Source: Planctomyces sp. (GTDB taxonomy: Bacteria; Planctomycetota; Planctomycetia; Planctomycetales; Planctomycetaceae). From it: a stretch of 64,000 bases of DNA. Under the pieces are notes generated by a model. That model worked only from the letters and a program-made list of their open reading frames with translations. It was not told where the DNA came from and did no database searches. A program made the translations under genes and the position numbers. Of the stretch, positions 46,549 to 55,776 are shown one piece after another (positions within the stretch are counted from its first letter, which is position 1; each line of letters begins with the position of its first letter). The stretch is taken from assembly GCA_016795105.1 (NCBI GenBank), contig JAEUIH010000004.1, positions 62,001-126,000 of the forward strand, written 5' to 3'.

Positions 46549-47160
46549 ATGATTCGCTCTGTCGTGAAAAGGCTGGCTAGTCTGCCCGCTGTCTTCGATC
46601 TGCTCCGCTGGATACTCGAAGGAGGATTCTCCGGTCACCAGTCGGTGTTTGAGAATGAACTGCGAGATACGAGCGGCTGGGTTTTGGATTTAGGGTGTGG
46701 GACGGGACAGCACTGTCGGAAGTTTGTCGAAGAGTCATATATCGGACTTGATCTGTCGATCGATTATCTCATGGCTGCCTCGAAGTCGAATCGCAGTCAT
46801 CACTGGTGTCAGGCGGATGCGATGCGACTGCCACTAAGAGATCGTTCGGTTCAGAGAGTAGTCGTAAGCGGTCTGCTGCACCATCTGGATGATACGTCAG
46901 TTCTGGAGGTCCTGTGTGAAGCGGCTCGAATACTTGACCATGGCGGACTGCTGGTGGTCTGGGAGGATATTCCATCCGTTGTTCGATGGAATCTGGTTGG
47001 CAGGCTGGTTCACAGGTTTGACCTGGGCCACCACATTCGGCGCGCTGAGGGATATGGGGCACTTTTGTCCCGGAGTTTCAATGTTATATCGGAACGGAGA
47101 ATTCGGAGTGGGTTTATGGACTATGCTGTGTTTGTCTGTGGGCCGCGATTGACCGAATAG
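46549..47160 (+). CDS. Class I SAM-dependent methyltransferase (type 11)
   Basis: 203 residues. WVLDLGCGTGQHCRKF is motif I, YIGLDLSIDYLMAAS motif II, then WCQADAMRLPLRDRSVQRVVVSGLLHHLDD, typical of the Methyltransf_11 family. AGGAG lies nine bases before ATG 46549. It follows the GT39-like gene by 40 bases and completes a four-gene membrane-glycan unit. Substrate unknown; lipid-linked sugar methylation is inferred from context. Confidence 0.87.
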   Translation: MIRSVVKRLASLPAVFDLLRWILEGGFSGHQSVFENELRDTSGWVLDLGCGTGQHCRKFVEESYIGLDLSIDYLMAASKSNRSHHWCQADAMRLPLRDRSVQRVVVSGLLHHLDDTSVLEVLCEAARILDHGGLLVVWEDIPSVVRWNLVGRLVHRFDLGHHIRRAEGYGALLSRSFNVISERRIRSGFMDYAVFVCGPRLTE

Positions 47161-47239
47161 GCTTTCGGCCTAAACTGCTGCGGCTTCCAGACCGGCGAAA
47201 CCAGAACCTGTTTCGATTTTCTTGTGACTGAAACACCCG

Positions 47240-48883
47240 ATGTCAGCCTATCGCGACCATCTCACGACACTCAGACGCGCATTTCCGCAACCTGTTTCCG
47301 ACCAGGAGCACGATGCCTGGTTCGTATTTTCGATGCTGCGTGCACTTGATCGTGTGGATGACCTGAAGTCTCAGCGGCCGATGCTCGGCGAACCTCAGCA
47401 GATCGACTTTTCGAAGGCGATGCTGGCAAAGGTTCCCGAGGGGCTCAGTACCGTCGAAGAGGTCTCGAAACAACTGGTTGACCACCTGGCAGGCATGTTC
47501 ATCTGGGGACATCCTCGGTCACAGTCAAACGTGATTCCACCACCATGCATTCCCGGGATTCTCGGCACCTTGTTGCCTGCGATCTATAACCCGAATTTGT
47601 GCAGTGAAGAGGCCAGCCGAGGTGTTGCTCTGGCGGAAGCTGAAACGATCAGCATGACATCGGCACTGATGGGCTATGACCCTCAGCAGTCTGGCGGCGT
47701 GTTTACGTTTGGCGGTACGGCGACTTTGCTTTATGGAATTCGAATCGGGATCGAGAAGTGTTGTCCCGGGACGATTCGATCCGGACTTCGCGAACAGCCG
47801 GTCGTTGTGTGTTCCGATCAGGCCCACTATGCCACAAGCACTGCGGCCGCATGGCTCGGACTCGGGCTGGATAATGTGATTAAGGTTCCAACCGCACCCA
47901 ACAACGAAATGAGAACCTGTCTGCTGGAATCTGAGCTTCGGCGATTGCTGCGAGAGGGAAGAAAGATCGCCACAATTGTCGCGACGATGGGAACAACGGA
48001 TGCGTTTGGGCTGGACCCGCTCGAGAAGATTCGTGAGATTCGGGATGATCTTGTTGCGGAGTTCTCTTTGGACTACGTACCTCATCTTCATGCTGACGCG
48101 GTGATTGGATGGGCGTGGAGTGTGTTCAATGACTATGACTTCGCGAAGAACAGCCTCGAGTTCCCGGACCGAACGCTGAGAGCCCTCGCCGGAACTCACC
48201 GCCGCATTCGCCATCTCGGACTGGCGGACTCAATCGGAGTGGACTATCACAAGACCGGATTTGCTCCTTACGTTTCAAGTGCCTTCTTCGTTCAGAAGGC
48301 CACAGATCTGAGGCTGATTACTCGCGATCAGTCCACGACACCATATCTGTTTCAGTCAGGCGACTACAATCCAGGGCGGTTCACTCTGGAAACGACTCGG
48401 TCCGGATGCGGACCGATGGCTGCGCTGGGGTGCCTGAATCTGATGGGGAAAACGGGCCTTCGAACATTGTTGGGGCACTTGGTGACAATGGCGGAGACTC
48501 TTCGCAATCGACTCACGGCACAACCAGCAATCAGTGTGATGAACCCCGACAACTTTGGGCCCGTTACTCTATTCAGAGTGTATCCGGATGGAGTGGATAC
48601 CTTCGAATTTCCAAAACTCGAGCAGACAAACGCTCAGAATGCCGGGCTCTTGAAAGAATATAACGAATACAATCGTCGAGTCTTCCAAAAGGTTCATGCG
48701 GAAGCTCTTCGAGGCGATGGCATCGTGATTTCGATGACTGACCGCTTTCGAGAGACGGACTATGGTCATCCAGTTGTTGCTCTGAAGTCCTACATTATGA
48801 GCCCATTCTCGGACACGCAGTATGTGCAGGCCGTCGTGGATTCGATCGAACGGGCAAGGCAACAATTGCGATCGGAAGGCTGA
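47240..48883 (+). CDS. Group II PLP-dependent amino acid decarboxylase
   Basis: 547 residues, resembling glutamate/tyrosine/aspartate decarboxylases. Seen are FTFGGTATLLYGIRIG, the HADAVIGW cofactor Asp (about 284), and SIGVDYHKTGFAPY with the Schiff-base Lys near 338. An N-terminal helical part (1-110) is longer than in the GadB type, closer to tyrosine decarboxylase-like or CsdA-type families. Substrate cannot be set; aspartate to beta-alanine, or a diamine route, are options. It lies 80 bases after the methyltransferase. Two repeat families sit immediately downstream. Confidence 0.85.
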   Translation: MSAYRDHLTTLRRAFPQPVSDQEHDAWFVFSMLRALDRVDDLKSQRPMLGEPQQIDFSKAMLAKVPEGLSTVEEVSKQLVDHLAGMFIWGHPRSQSNVIPPPCIPGILGTLLPAIYNPNLCSEEASRGVALAEAETISMTSALMGYDPQQSGGVFTFGGTATLLYGIRIGIEKCCPGTIRSGLREQPVVVCSDQAHYATSTAAAWLGLGLDNVIKVPTAPNNEMRTCLLESELRRLLREGRKIATIVATMGTTDAFGLDPLEKIREIRDDLVAEFSLDYVPHLHADAVIGWAWSVFNDYDFAKNSLEFPDRTLRALAGTHRRIRHLGLADSIGVDYHKTGFAPYVSSAFFVQKATDLRLITRDQSTTPYLFQSGDYNPGRFTLETTRSGCGPMAALGCLNLMGKTGLRTLLGHLVTMAETLRNRLTAQPAISVMNPDNFGPVTLFRVYPDGVDTFEFPKLEQTNAQNAGLLKEYNEYNRRVFQKVHAEALRGDGIVISMTDRFRETDYGHPVVALKSYIMSPFSDTQYVQAVVDSIERARQQLRSEG

Positions 48884-48911
48884 GAGTACACGCCACTCCT
48901 GATCGTTCAAA

Positions 48912-48951
48912 CCAAAGTACTCATCACGCTCCGCCGTGATGAGTACTTTGG
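48912..48951. repeat. Perfect hairpin repeat CCAAAGTACTCATCACG
   Basis: Arms of 17 bases (CCAAAGTACTCATCACG and its exact complement) flank the loop CTCCGC. It lies 28 bases past the stop of the decarboxylase gene. The same termini bound the larger elements at 54772-54956 and 62031-62126, making this the minimal form. No T-tract follows, so terminator function is possible but not classical. Confidence 0.88.
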
Positions 48952-48965
48952 CAGGGGTTGACTCA

Positions 48966-48990
48966 GTCGCCTGCGGCTAGCCGTTAAACT
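48966..48990. repeat. Dispersed repeat GCCTGCGGCTAGCCGTTAAACT
   Basis: Single copy of the unit also found at 20127-20151 and 23682-23737, here with A in the middle (GGCTAGCC). It lies 14 bases after the hairpin repeat, so two unrelated repeat families are adjacent behind one gene. Confidence 0.8.
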
Positions 48991-49089
48991 GTTTGGGATT
49001 TCCGTTCGAAAACCTGGTGGATGGTGTCTAAAGTCCCCCTGTGAGACTGCTCCGCTGGTGGGGCCTCATTTGGCTGGACTTTAGAGAGA

Positions 49090-50832
49090 ATGCTGACAAT
49101 GACGGATTTGCATGAGACTGGAAGACTGCGGCTCTGGCCGGCATGGTTAATTTCAGCCATAACCCTTGCTGCCCTCGTCATTTCCGTCACGCCTTCCATA
49201 GCGAACCGACCACGATTTCTGGTGATGATGGCAGGACCATTGCTGGTCTCAGTTCTGTTTTCCGGCTGGGTGCTGTTTGGGAGCAGGCTTCGCTGGAGGG
49301 AAAAACTTGGTCTGGCAGCCGCGGCTGTGATTTTCCCGGTGATCGCAGCGATGATCTCGGTTCCTGAATCTGCACTTCGGACGACTTTATGGACGAACGG
49401 AGTTCCTCTGGCAGTGTTCACAGTGACAGCCGGCTTGAGTCTGGCATCCATGCATCCTCGTCGATCCTGGGTGGCTGCCACTTTGCTGGCGATTGGCTGG
49501 GGCAGTTTTGCGCTGGTGAGGAACGAAGGGTTTGACGGTGATTACTATCCGGAATTCACATGGAGATGGAATCCGGTTCATGAATCAACGTTACCGCAAC
49601 TGGGCTCCTCAAGTGTCGGCGGCAAGCTGCCAGAATCACAGGATGCTCAGTCGAGCGACGAGACTGAAACGCTTTCCTGGCCAGGTTTTCGAGGTCTTGA
49701 TGGAAGTGGAGTAATTGCCGACAGTCTCCCATCGACAGACTGGAAGGCCAATCCACCGAGAGAAGTCTGGAGAATTCCGGTGGGGCCGGCATGGTCTTCG
49801 TTCAGTCATCACAACGGTCGACTGTTCACTCAGGAACAGCGGGGCGATCTGGAATACATCACCTGCTATTCAGCGGCGGACGGGCAGCTCATCTGGAGTC
49901 ACTCGGACTCAACGCGATTTACGGAAGTCGTGTCCGGCGCTGGACCCAGAAGTACTCCCTCTGTTCGGGATGGACATGTGTTTGCACTCGGAGGTCGAGG
50001 GTTGCTGACATGCGTTCGGGAGAGCGACGGAGTGTTGGTCTGGCAACGAAATCTGGAAGCAGAGTTGAGTGCTCCGGTCCCTATGTGGGGGTTTTCCGGA
50101 TCACCTCTGATTCATGATGGGATGTTGATTGTCTATGCCGGAGGATCGGATGGTCACGGACTGATTTCCCTTGACAGTGCCACCGGCAGTCCGAAATGGA
50201 AGTTTTCATCGAGCGGGATGAACTACTCAACGGCTCGCGTCTTCACTCTTTCAGAGCAATCGTTGATTGTCTTTTGCGACAGCAACGGAGTGCATGCACT
50301 CGAGCCACAGACCGGGACAGAAGTCTGGACTTTCAAGCCTGATGAATGGCAGGGGCCACCCATGGTTGACCCTCAGCTGCTCAGTCCGGATCGACTCCTG
50401 ATTTCACTGGGCGATGGAATAGGGATGTGTTGTCTTGAAGTGAAATCGTCTGATAAGAAGTGGCTGGTGAACGAGTTGTGGAGGTCAACCCGGTTGCGTC
50501 CGTCATTCAATGATTCAGTCGTTGATGGGGATTCTGTTTATGGCTTCAATCAGTCAATTTTCTCCTGCATTGATGCAAATACGGGTGAACGACGCTGGCA
50601 TGGTGGACGCTACGGTTTTGGTCAGGCGGTCCTGCTGAAGGATTCATCTACAATTGTCGTGGCCGCCGAAAACGGAGATGCCGTATTCCTGAAGGCAACT
50701 CCGGAGAAGCTTGAAGAACAGCTGCGAATGCCGGTGCTGAATGACAAGACGTGGAATCATCCGATCGTGGTGGGCAGCCGTTTGTTCATGCGGAACGGCA
50801 AGGTTGCTGTCTGCCTCGAATTGGTAAATTAG
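49090..50832 (+). CDS. Membrane-anchored PQQ-type beta-propeller protein
   Basis: 580 residues. Four hydrophobic segments in the first 140 residues (LISAITLAALVISV, FLVMMAGPLLVSVLFSGWVLF, LAAAAVIFPVIAAMI, VPLAVFTVTAGLSLA) precede an outer beta-propeller with PQQ-like blades. WPGFRGLDGSGV opens the propeller, as in many planctomycete PQQ-repeat proteins; blades contain DGQLIWSH, DGVLVWQRN, GSPKWKF and GTEVWTF. There is no clear PQQ-cofactor site, so it may be a BamB-like scaffold rather than a dehydrogenase. ATG 49090. The photolyase fusion gene starts eight bases after its stop. Confidence 0.83.
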   Translation: MLTMTDLHETGRLRLWPAWLISAITLAALVISVTPSIANRPRFLVMMAGPLLVSVLFSGWVLFGSRLRWREKLGLAAAAVIFPVIAAMISVPESALRTTLWTNGVPLAVFTVTAGLSLASMHPRRSWVAATLLAIGWGSFALVRNEGFDGDYYPEFTWRWNPVHESTLPQLGSSSVGGKLPESQDAQSSDETETLSWPGFRGLDGSGVIADSLPSTDWKANPPREVWRIPVGPAWSSFSHHNGRLFTQEQRGDLEYITCYSAADGQLIWSHSDSTRFTEVVSGAGPRSTPSVRDGHVFALGGRGLLTCVRESDGVLVWQRNLEAELSAPVPMWGFSGSPLIHDGMLIVYAGGSDGHGLISLDSATGSPKWKFSSSGMNYSTARVFTLSEQSLIVFCDSNGVHALEPQTGTEVWTFKPDEWQGPPMVDPQLLSPDRLLISLGDGIGMCCLEVKSSDKKWLVNELWRSTRLRPSFNDSVVDGDSVYGFNQSIFSCIDANTGERRWHGGRYGFGQAVLLKDSSTIVVAAENGDAVFLKATPEKLEEQLRMPVLNDKTWNHPIVVGSRLFMRNGKVAVCLELVN

Positions 50833-50840
50833 CGGATTCC

Positions 50841-53390
50841 ATGTCAGATATGACTTCTGAATTTCTCGACTTGCCTCCGCATCTGGCAGAACGATGTCGA
50901 TTTTTTTTGAGTTCTGCATGCGGAAGATTGGAAACTCTGAGGACACTCGAGTCTCCTGGTTCGTTTCTGCTGTATTGGATGAGAACAGCAATTCGCGTCG
51001 ACGAGAACCCGGCCCTGGACGTGGCCAGACATGTTGCACACCAGAAGAATGTTCCATTGCTTGTGTATCAGGCGTTGTCAGAATCGTATCCATACGCCTC
51101 GGATCGCCACCACGTCTTTATTTTGCAGGGGGCTCGTGACGTTCAGGTGGCGTTTGACGAGATGGGGATCAGTTACGCGTTCCACCTCGAGCGTCCCGGA
51201 GTGGAAGATGACTATCTTCGACAGCTGGCAAATGCGGCTTGTGCTGTCATCACAGAAGAGATGCCGGTTCCGCCCTCGCTGGATTTCCTGAAGTGTGTAG
51301 CAGAGCAGTCGTCCACGCCTTTCCTGTGCGTCGACACGGCTTGTGTCGTTCCGATGCAGCTCGTCGGTCGCGCCTTTGATCGAGCTTTTGAATATCGTCG
51401 CAGGACTCGTACGCTCTACGCCAGTCGTGTTCATCATCATTGGCTCGACAATGCTCCAATGCCGGATCAGTACAGACTTGAGAACCTGCCTTTCAGGCCA
51501 GTGAATCTCGTGCACGAAGACCTGGGCAGTCTGGTGGCTGCTTGCCGGATCGATCATTCTGTCGGCCCGGTGACAGACACAACGGGAGGATCAAAGGCGG
51601 GGTATGAGCGGTGGACTCAATACCGGGATCAGAGGCTCCGCTACTATGCCGCGACGCGAAACAATCCACTCGTGACGAATGGCGTCAGTCGCATGTCGGC
51701 TTACCTCCACTATGGAATGGTGTCTCCATTCCGTATCGCCAGAGAAGCTGCTGACTTCAAACACGAAGGAGCAGAAAAGTATCTCGATGAGTTGCTGATC
51801 TGGAGAGAACTGGCCTATTCATTTTGCTTCTATACGGAGCGTCCGCACGACTGGAACGCCTTACCGGAATGGGCACGAAGAACACTCGAAGCTCACCAGT
51901 CAGATGCCAGGGTTGCTGATTTCTCATGGGAGCAAATGGCACGAGGAGAAACGGGGGATCGGCTTTGGGATGCTGCACAGAAGTCGCTGTTGATTCACGG
52001 TGAGTTGCACAACAATGTGCGAATGACCTGGGGGAAAGCGTTCCTCGAATGGACGAACACACCGCAACGGGCCATGCAGATGGCCTTCGATCTGAATGAT
52101 CGATACGCGCTCGATGGTCGCGATCCAGCGTCGGTAGGCGGAATTCTCTGGTGTTTTGGACAGTTTGATCGCCCCTTTTTCCCGGAATCAGAGATTTACG
52201 GAACAGTCCGACTCCGCCGAACTGCAGATCACGCAAAACGCCTTGATGTCGAACGGTATGGGAAGCATACGACTGTCTCCCGAGCCTCCCGTAAGCCTCG
52301 AATTGCGGTGATTGGATGCGGAGTTTCCGGTGCGTCTGCTGCTCGAGTTCTGACCGACCATGGGCTCGATGTCACTGTGATGGAAAGAGGACGTGGTCCG
52401 AGTGGACGATCCGCAACACGTCGCACCGATCTCTTTCACTTCGATCATGGCGCGCCCTGCTTCACGGTACGGAGTCGCCAGCTTCGCAGGGATGTTCGAT
52501 CATGGTCGCAGCAGGGACTGACTGCACGATGGGAGGGACGATTCTGTACTCTGGAAGGAGGCGATCTCTCATCAGGTGCGGTTGTGCCGGAGACGGGAAG
52601 GGTGCGTTATGTGGGAGTTCCTGGAATGTCTGCCCTTGGTCGACATCTTGCGAGTTCTCTAAATGTTCTGTTTGAAACTGAGATTGCCAGTCTGCATTCT
52701 GAAACAACAGGAGTGTTATTGCTGGATGATCAGAATCGTGAGTGTGGCGAGTTCGATCATGTGATCCTTGCTATGCCGGCTCCTCAGTCAGCACGACTGG
52801 TGCCCGAATCGTTGCCACTCAGGAAGGTCCTGGAGTCGATCACCTATGAGAGTGTTTGGGCACTGATGCTGACTCTGCCGCAACGACTGACGGTTGACTG
52901 GAATGGGCTCACTTGTTCAGCGGGGCCCATTCGCCGAGTCAGCAGAGAACAAACAAAGCCCGGACGATTGCAGGCGGGTGGTGACAGAAACAGTCAGGAT
53001 GTGCAGGAGCATCTCGTGATTCATTCCTCCGCCACCTGGGCTTCAGAACGGCTGAACGAGACTCCTGAGCAGGTTGCACAACTCCTGTTTCGGGAGTTGG
53101 AGATTCTGATGTCCCGTTCGCTCGCTGAACCATTGCATGTTCAGTCGCATCGATGGCGTTTCGCGTTGCCTCAGTTTGCCTATTCCGTTCAGTCCGGAGC
53201 AGGGCCTCAGTCGGCGTTCAAGCCCATACAGCCGTTCCCGGCGACTCAGGTGATCGCGAGTGTTGACGATGAGTCGCGTATACTCGCGTGCGGCGACTTT
53301 CTCGGAACGCACAGCGTTTCCGGAGTCGAGTCGGCGTATTTGAGCGGGATTGCGGCTGCCGGTTGCATTTTACGCAATCTGCGAACGTAG
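50841..53390 (+). CDS. Fusion of class II-like photolyase and renalase-like FAD oxidoreductase
   Basis: 849 residues in one frame. Residues 1-475 match a class II-type CPD photolyase: SFLLYWMRTAIRVDENPALDVA at the N-terminus, WRELAYSFCFYTERP (about 321), NNVRMTWGKAFLEWT and LDGRDPASVGGILWCFGQFDR, the FAD-pocket region. From about 487 an amine-oxidase/renalase-like (COG3380) domain starts: RIAVIGCGVSGASAARVL, FDHGAPCFTVRSRQLRRDV, SWSQQGLTARW, ending in ILACGDFLGTHSVSGVESAYLSG. Start ATG 50841, eight bases after the propeller gene. No frameshift or stop joins the halves, so the fusion is real in this sequence. Confidence 0.9.
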   Translation: MSDMTSEFLDLPPHLAERCRFFLSSACGRLETLRTLESPGSFLLYWMRTAIRVDENPALDVARHVAHQKNVPLLVYQALSESYPYASDRHHVFILQGARDVQVAFDEMGISYAFHLERPGVEDDYLRQLANAACAVITEEMPVPPSLDFLKCVAEQSSTPFLCVDTACVVPMQLVGRAFDRAFEYRRRTRTLYASRVHHHWLDNAPMPDQYRLENLPFRPVNLVHEDLGSLVAACRIDHSVGPVTDTTGGSKAGYERWTQYRDQRLRYYAATRNNPLVTNGVSRMSAYLHYGMVSPFRIAREAADFKHEGAEKYLDELLIWRELAYSFCFYTERPHDWNALPEWARRTLEAHQSDARVADFSWEQMARGETGDRLWDAAQKSLLIHGELHNNVRMTWGKAFLEWTNTPQRAMQMAFDLNDRYALDGRDPASVGGILWCFGQFDRPFFPESEIYGTVRLRRTADHAKRLDVERYGKHTTVSRASRKPRIAVIGCGVSGASAARVLTDHGLDVTVMERGRGPSGRSATRRTDLFHFDHGAPCFTVRSRQLRRDVRSWSQQGLTARWEGRFCTLEGGDLSSGAVVPETGRVRYVGVPGMSALGRHLASSLNVLFETEIASLHSETTGVLLLDDQNRECGEFDHVILAMPAPQSARLVPESLPLRKVLESITYESVWALMLTLPQRLTVDWNGLTCSAGPIRRVSREQTKPGRLQAGGDRNSQDVQEHLVIHSSATWASERLNETPEQVAQLLFRELEILMSRSLAEPLHVQSHRWRFALPQFAYSVQSGAGPQSAFKPIQPFPATQVIASVDDESRILACGDFLGTHSVSGVESAYLSGIAAAGCILRNLRT

Positions 53391-53559
53391 CATGCTCGAA
53401 TGACGAGGTGGACGATTTTTCCCAGAGTCGCCCTTGATAAAGCCAATTTGTGGCAAAAATGAGAGCAGTTGTCGCGGAGTATTATGAACAATTGAACGTT
53501 TTGGACGTTTGCGTGGGGCTTTCTGCGGGTTGCACGGAATATCGAGGGGAAAGAGTCGA

Positions 53560-54225
53560 ATGTCATTGATTTTGGATGAAACGTACGCCGATTCCTTGGC
53601 CGAAGACGTTTGTGTGCATGGCAACAGAAATGTCGCAGCAGGAAATTCGGCGAGCACCTGTCCGGTAGACTATGCAACCATTCAGGCTGCAGTTCGAATG
53701 ATTCTGCGGGCTGTGGGGGAGGATCCGGATCGCGAAGGGCTGCTCGAAACACCAAGACGAGTTGCAAAGATGTATGGCGAGATGTTTGCCGGCCTGCAGC
53801 TGGATCCGGGCCGGCATCTGGATGTCACGTTCCGTGAAGACTACGACGAAATCGTGCTCGTGCGGGACATCGAGTTCACGAGTATGTGTGAGCACCATCT
53901 TCTGCCTTTCCGGGGAGTTGCTCATGTTGCTTATATTCCAAACGGTCGCGTCACTGGCCTGAGTAAGCTTGCTCGAGTCGTCGAGGAAGTCTCACGTCGT
54001 CCTCAGGTACAGGAAAGAATGACTCAGACGATTGCCGATCTGATCGAGGAGCGGCTTGGAACATCAGCAGTCGGGGTGATTGTCAAGGCTGAGCATTCCT
54101 GTATGTCGATGCGAGGAATTCGCAAGCAGGGCAGTATGACTCTCACAAGTGCAATGCGAGGCTTGTTCAGGACGGATGCAGCCAGCCGCGCAGAATTGAT
54201 GGCTCTGATCAATTCGCCAAACTAA
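53560..54225 (+). CDS. folE: GTP cyclohydrolase I
   Basis: 221 residues. Converts GTP to dihydroneopterin triphosphate, first step to folate and, through QueD, to queuosine. Core motifs: [39 protein letters not shown] with zinc Cys and His, [21 protein letters not shown] and [18 protein letters not shown] with the second zinc Cys. ATG 53560 is chosen for the GAGGGGAAAGAG just upstream; a GTG/ATG at 53509 would add 17 unrelated residues. The queD-like gene begins 17 bases after the stop. Confidence 0.95.
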   Translation: MSLILDETYADSLAEDVCVHGNRNVAAGNSASTCPVDYATIQAAVRMILRAVGEDPDREGLLETPRRVAKMYGEMFAGLQLDPGRHLDVTFREDYDEIVLVRDIEFTSMCEHHLLPFRGVAHVAYIPNGRVTGLSKLARVVEEVSRRPQVQERMTQTIADLIEERLGTSAVGVIVKAEHSCMSMRGIRKQGSMTLTSAMRGLFRTDAASRAELMALINSPN

Positions 54226-54241
54226 ATCTTTGAGGTGTTCT

Positions 54242-54751
54242 GTGATTATTCAGAAGCAATACAAGTTCTACGCAGCTCACCGAAACGAGATGCTGCTCGA
54301 CAAGTGCAGGAATCTCCACGGCCACCGCTATGGTGTTCGCTGTTTCTTTGAGGTTGAACGAGACGGCCATATCAGTACTTTATTCGGAGATTTTGATGCT
54401 CTGGTGGAGCCATGGCTGAAAGAAAACTACGATCACGGAATGCTGATCAATAAACACGACCCGTTGTACGAAACACTCCAGCATCACATGCAGCGGACTG
54501 GTGAAACGCTCCGCCTGAATGTGTTCGACGGTCCGACAAGTGTCGAAAATCTCTGTCACAAGTTGTTTACAGAGATTACTCAACTCGGACTACGCCTGGA
54601 ACGGCTGGAAGTGGCAGAAACGGATACATCAGTCGTGAGCTATTCGCGCGAAGACTGGGTTGCAGACAATCGATACTTTCAGCGACTTCAGGCGACTGGC
54701 AGACCAACCGAAGCACCGAGTGACTCGTGCCTGTGTAGTCCCGTCGCCTGA
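54242..54751 (+). CDS. queD: 6-carboxytetrahydropterin synthase (QueD/PTPS family)
   Basis: 169 residues. KFYAAHRNEMLLDKCRNLHGHRYGV holds the active-site Cys and zinc histidines of the PTPS fold; GDFDALVEPWLKENYDHGMLIN and VENLCHKLF follow, with the Glu in VAETDTSVVSYS near the C-terminus. GTG 54242 has GAGGTG five bases upstream; TTG 54230 is less likely. Slightly longer than E. coli QueD (121). Adjacent folE supplies the substrate, so preQ0/queuosine synthesis is likely; a PTPS role is the alternative. A large repeat element starts 20 bases after the stop. Confidence 0.88.
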   Translation: MIIQKQYKFYAAHRNEMLLDKCRNLHGHRYGVRCFFEVERDGHISTLFGDFDALVEPWLKENYDHGMLINKHDPLYETLQHHMQRTGETLRLNVFDGPTSVENLCHKLFTEITQLGLRLERLEVAETDTSVVSYSREDWVADNRYFQRLQATGRPTEAPSDSCLCSPVA

Positions 54752-54771
54752 CGAGAAGAAGGCCATCATCC

Positions 54772-54956
54772 CCAAAGTACTCATCACGCTCCGCCGTGAT
54801 GTCGAACCCTGGCCGAAAGTACTCATCCCGGTCCGTCGTGATGTCGAACCCCGGCATGGCGTGCGCATGCTGGACGCAATCCAGCCAGCCAGTCGCCGTC
54901 TGCGATGAGCGGCGCCAGGGACTCGTCATTACGACGTGGCATGATGAGTACTTTGG
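54772..54956. repeat. 185-base element with 15-base terminal inverted repeats
   Basis: Ends CCAAAGTACTCATCA and TGATGAGTACTTTGG are exact complements. Near the left end a 57-base unit (AAAGTACTCATC...GTGATGTCGAACCC) is present twice in tandem. The right half shares GACGCAATCCAGCCAGCC and ACTCGTCAT with the element at 62031-62126. It encodes nothing. No clear target-site duplication is visible. Confidence 0.82.
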
Positions 54957-55138
54957 CGACCAGAACTGTTGACCTCCTGCGATTCTCTCGTGTGAGTCGT
55001 ACCACTTACAGTTGAATTCTCCTCGAGCCGTAAAGATGTTAGACGGCGCGTTGAGTAAGCCATTTGGTTCTACGTTTTGCGAAGCGAAGTTGGCAGTGCG
55101 TTGTTTCCGACTTCATCCAGCGCGCAGTCAGCATGGCA

Positions 55139-55170
55139 GGTAACCACGAAAGACACGAACCACACGAAAG
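55139..55170. repeat. Half-copy of the ACCACGAAAGACACGAACC repeat
   Basis: A 32-base stretch beginning GGTAACCACGAAAGACACG, identical over 31 bases to the left arm of the inverted-repeat element at 55777-55944. The matching right arm is missing here, and the tandem direct repeats begin 18 bases further on. Confidence 0.78.
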
Positions 55171-55187
55171 AACACAAACGAGCACCT

Positions 55188-55542
55188 CTGCGATTCTTCC
55201 GTCGCTTCCGCTTCTCTCGTGTTAAAAACCCGAGTCCTGCCTGTGACTTGAATTCAAAGCCACAAACTCTGTCCTGGAGAATTCTCCATTGGCAAGAGAA
55301 TGAGGGCAAAAGAATGCCGGACTCTGCCATTCTCCTGCCGCCATTCTTCTGCCATCTCCCGAACTCCAGGCCCCCTGCGGTTCTTCTGTCTTTTCCGAGT
55401 CTTCCGTGGTCAAAACTCGAGTCCTGCCGACGACTTGAATTTAAAGCCAGAAACTCTGTCCTGGAGAATTCTCCATTGGCAAGAGAATGAGGGCAAAAGA
55501 ATGCCGGACACTGCTATTCTCCTGCTGCCATTTTTCTGCCAT
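55188..55542. repeat. Two direct repeats of about 168 bases, 187-base period
   Basis: Copy 1 (55188-55355) and copy 2 (55375-55542) are identical over a long core that includes AAACTCTGTCCTGGAGAATT and GAATGAGGGCAAAAGAATGC, and diverge toward the left end. Each copy ends in alternating CCATTCTCCTGC / CATTCTTCTGCC units. The copies are too long for slippage alone, so a duplication of a repeat block is likely. Confidence 0.85.
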
Positions 55543-55672
55543 TGATCAATGTACATGCCAGAGCTTTCATCCCGGTCGACGAGCGTCAGTGATTTCGTGA
55601 GTCACGTTGAATTTCGTCATTCATCGACAGCCTTCACGCCTTCACCGCTTTTGCAGTTCCGGGACGTGGGTC

Positions 55673-55753
55673 ACCCCTTCAGGGTTGCTGCAGTGCGTTT
55701 GTGCTGATTCCTGGGGCGATGCCCCAGGCTGCCTTGGTTTGCCCCCTTGGGGC
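55673..55753. repeat. Cluster of three GC-rich hairpins
   Basis: CCTGGGGC-GAT-GCCCCAGG (55710-55728) is a perfect eight-base stem; GCCCC-CTT-GGGGC (55741-55753) a five-base stem; ACCC...GGGT at 55673-55685 a weaker one. No copy is seen elsewhere in the window. The pattern resembles GC-rich intergenic repeats of environmental bacteria, but that is from memory, not a search. Confidence 0.55.
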
Positions 55754-55776
55754 GTTTGAGCTCGGCCAGCGTGTTC

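Noticed and set aside
48984-49481. Minus-strand 165-codon frame opposite the PQQ-propeller N-terminus
   Set aside because: Antisense to the membrane segments of the propeller protein; no signal for translation.
54576-54929. Minus-strand open frame over the repeat element after queD
   Set aside because: Its peptide repeats DRDEYF-type units that come from the repeat DNA itself; no start signal and no protein-like composition.
54772-54956. Element with inverted ends as an insertion sequence
   Set aside because: Too short to encode a transposase and no clear target duplication; kept as a non-autonomous repeat only.
55077-55490. Plus-strand 137-codon frame in the repeat island
   Set aside because: It is a read-through of the tandem repeats, with the same peptide recurring; no Shine-Dalgarno and no family resemblance.
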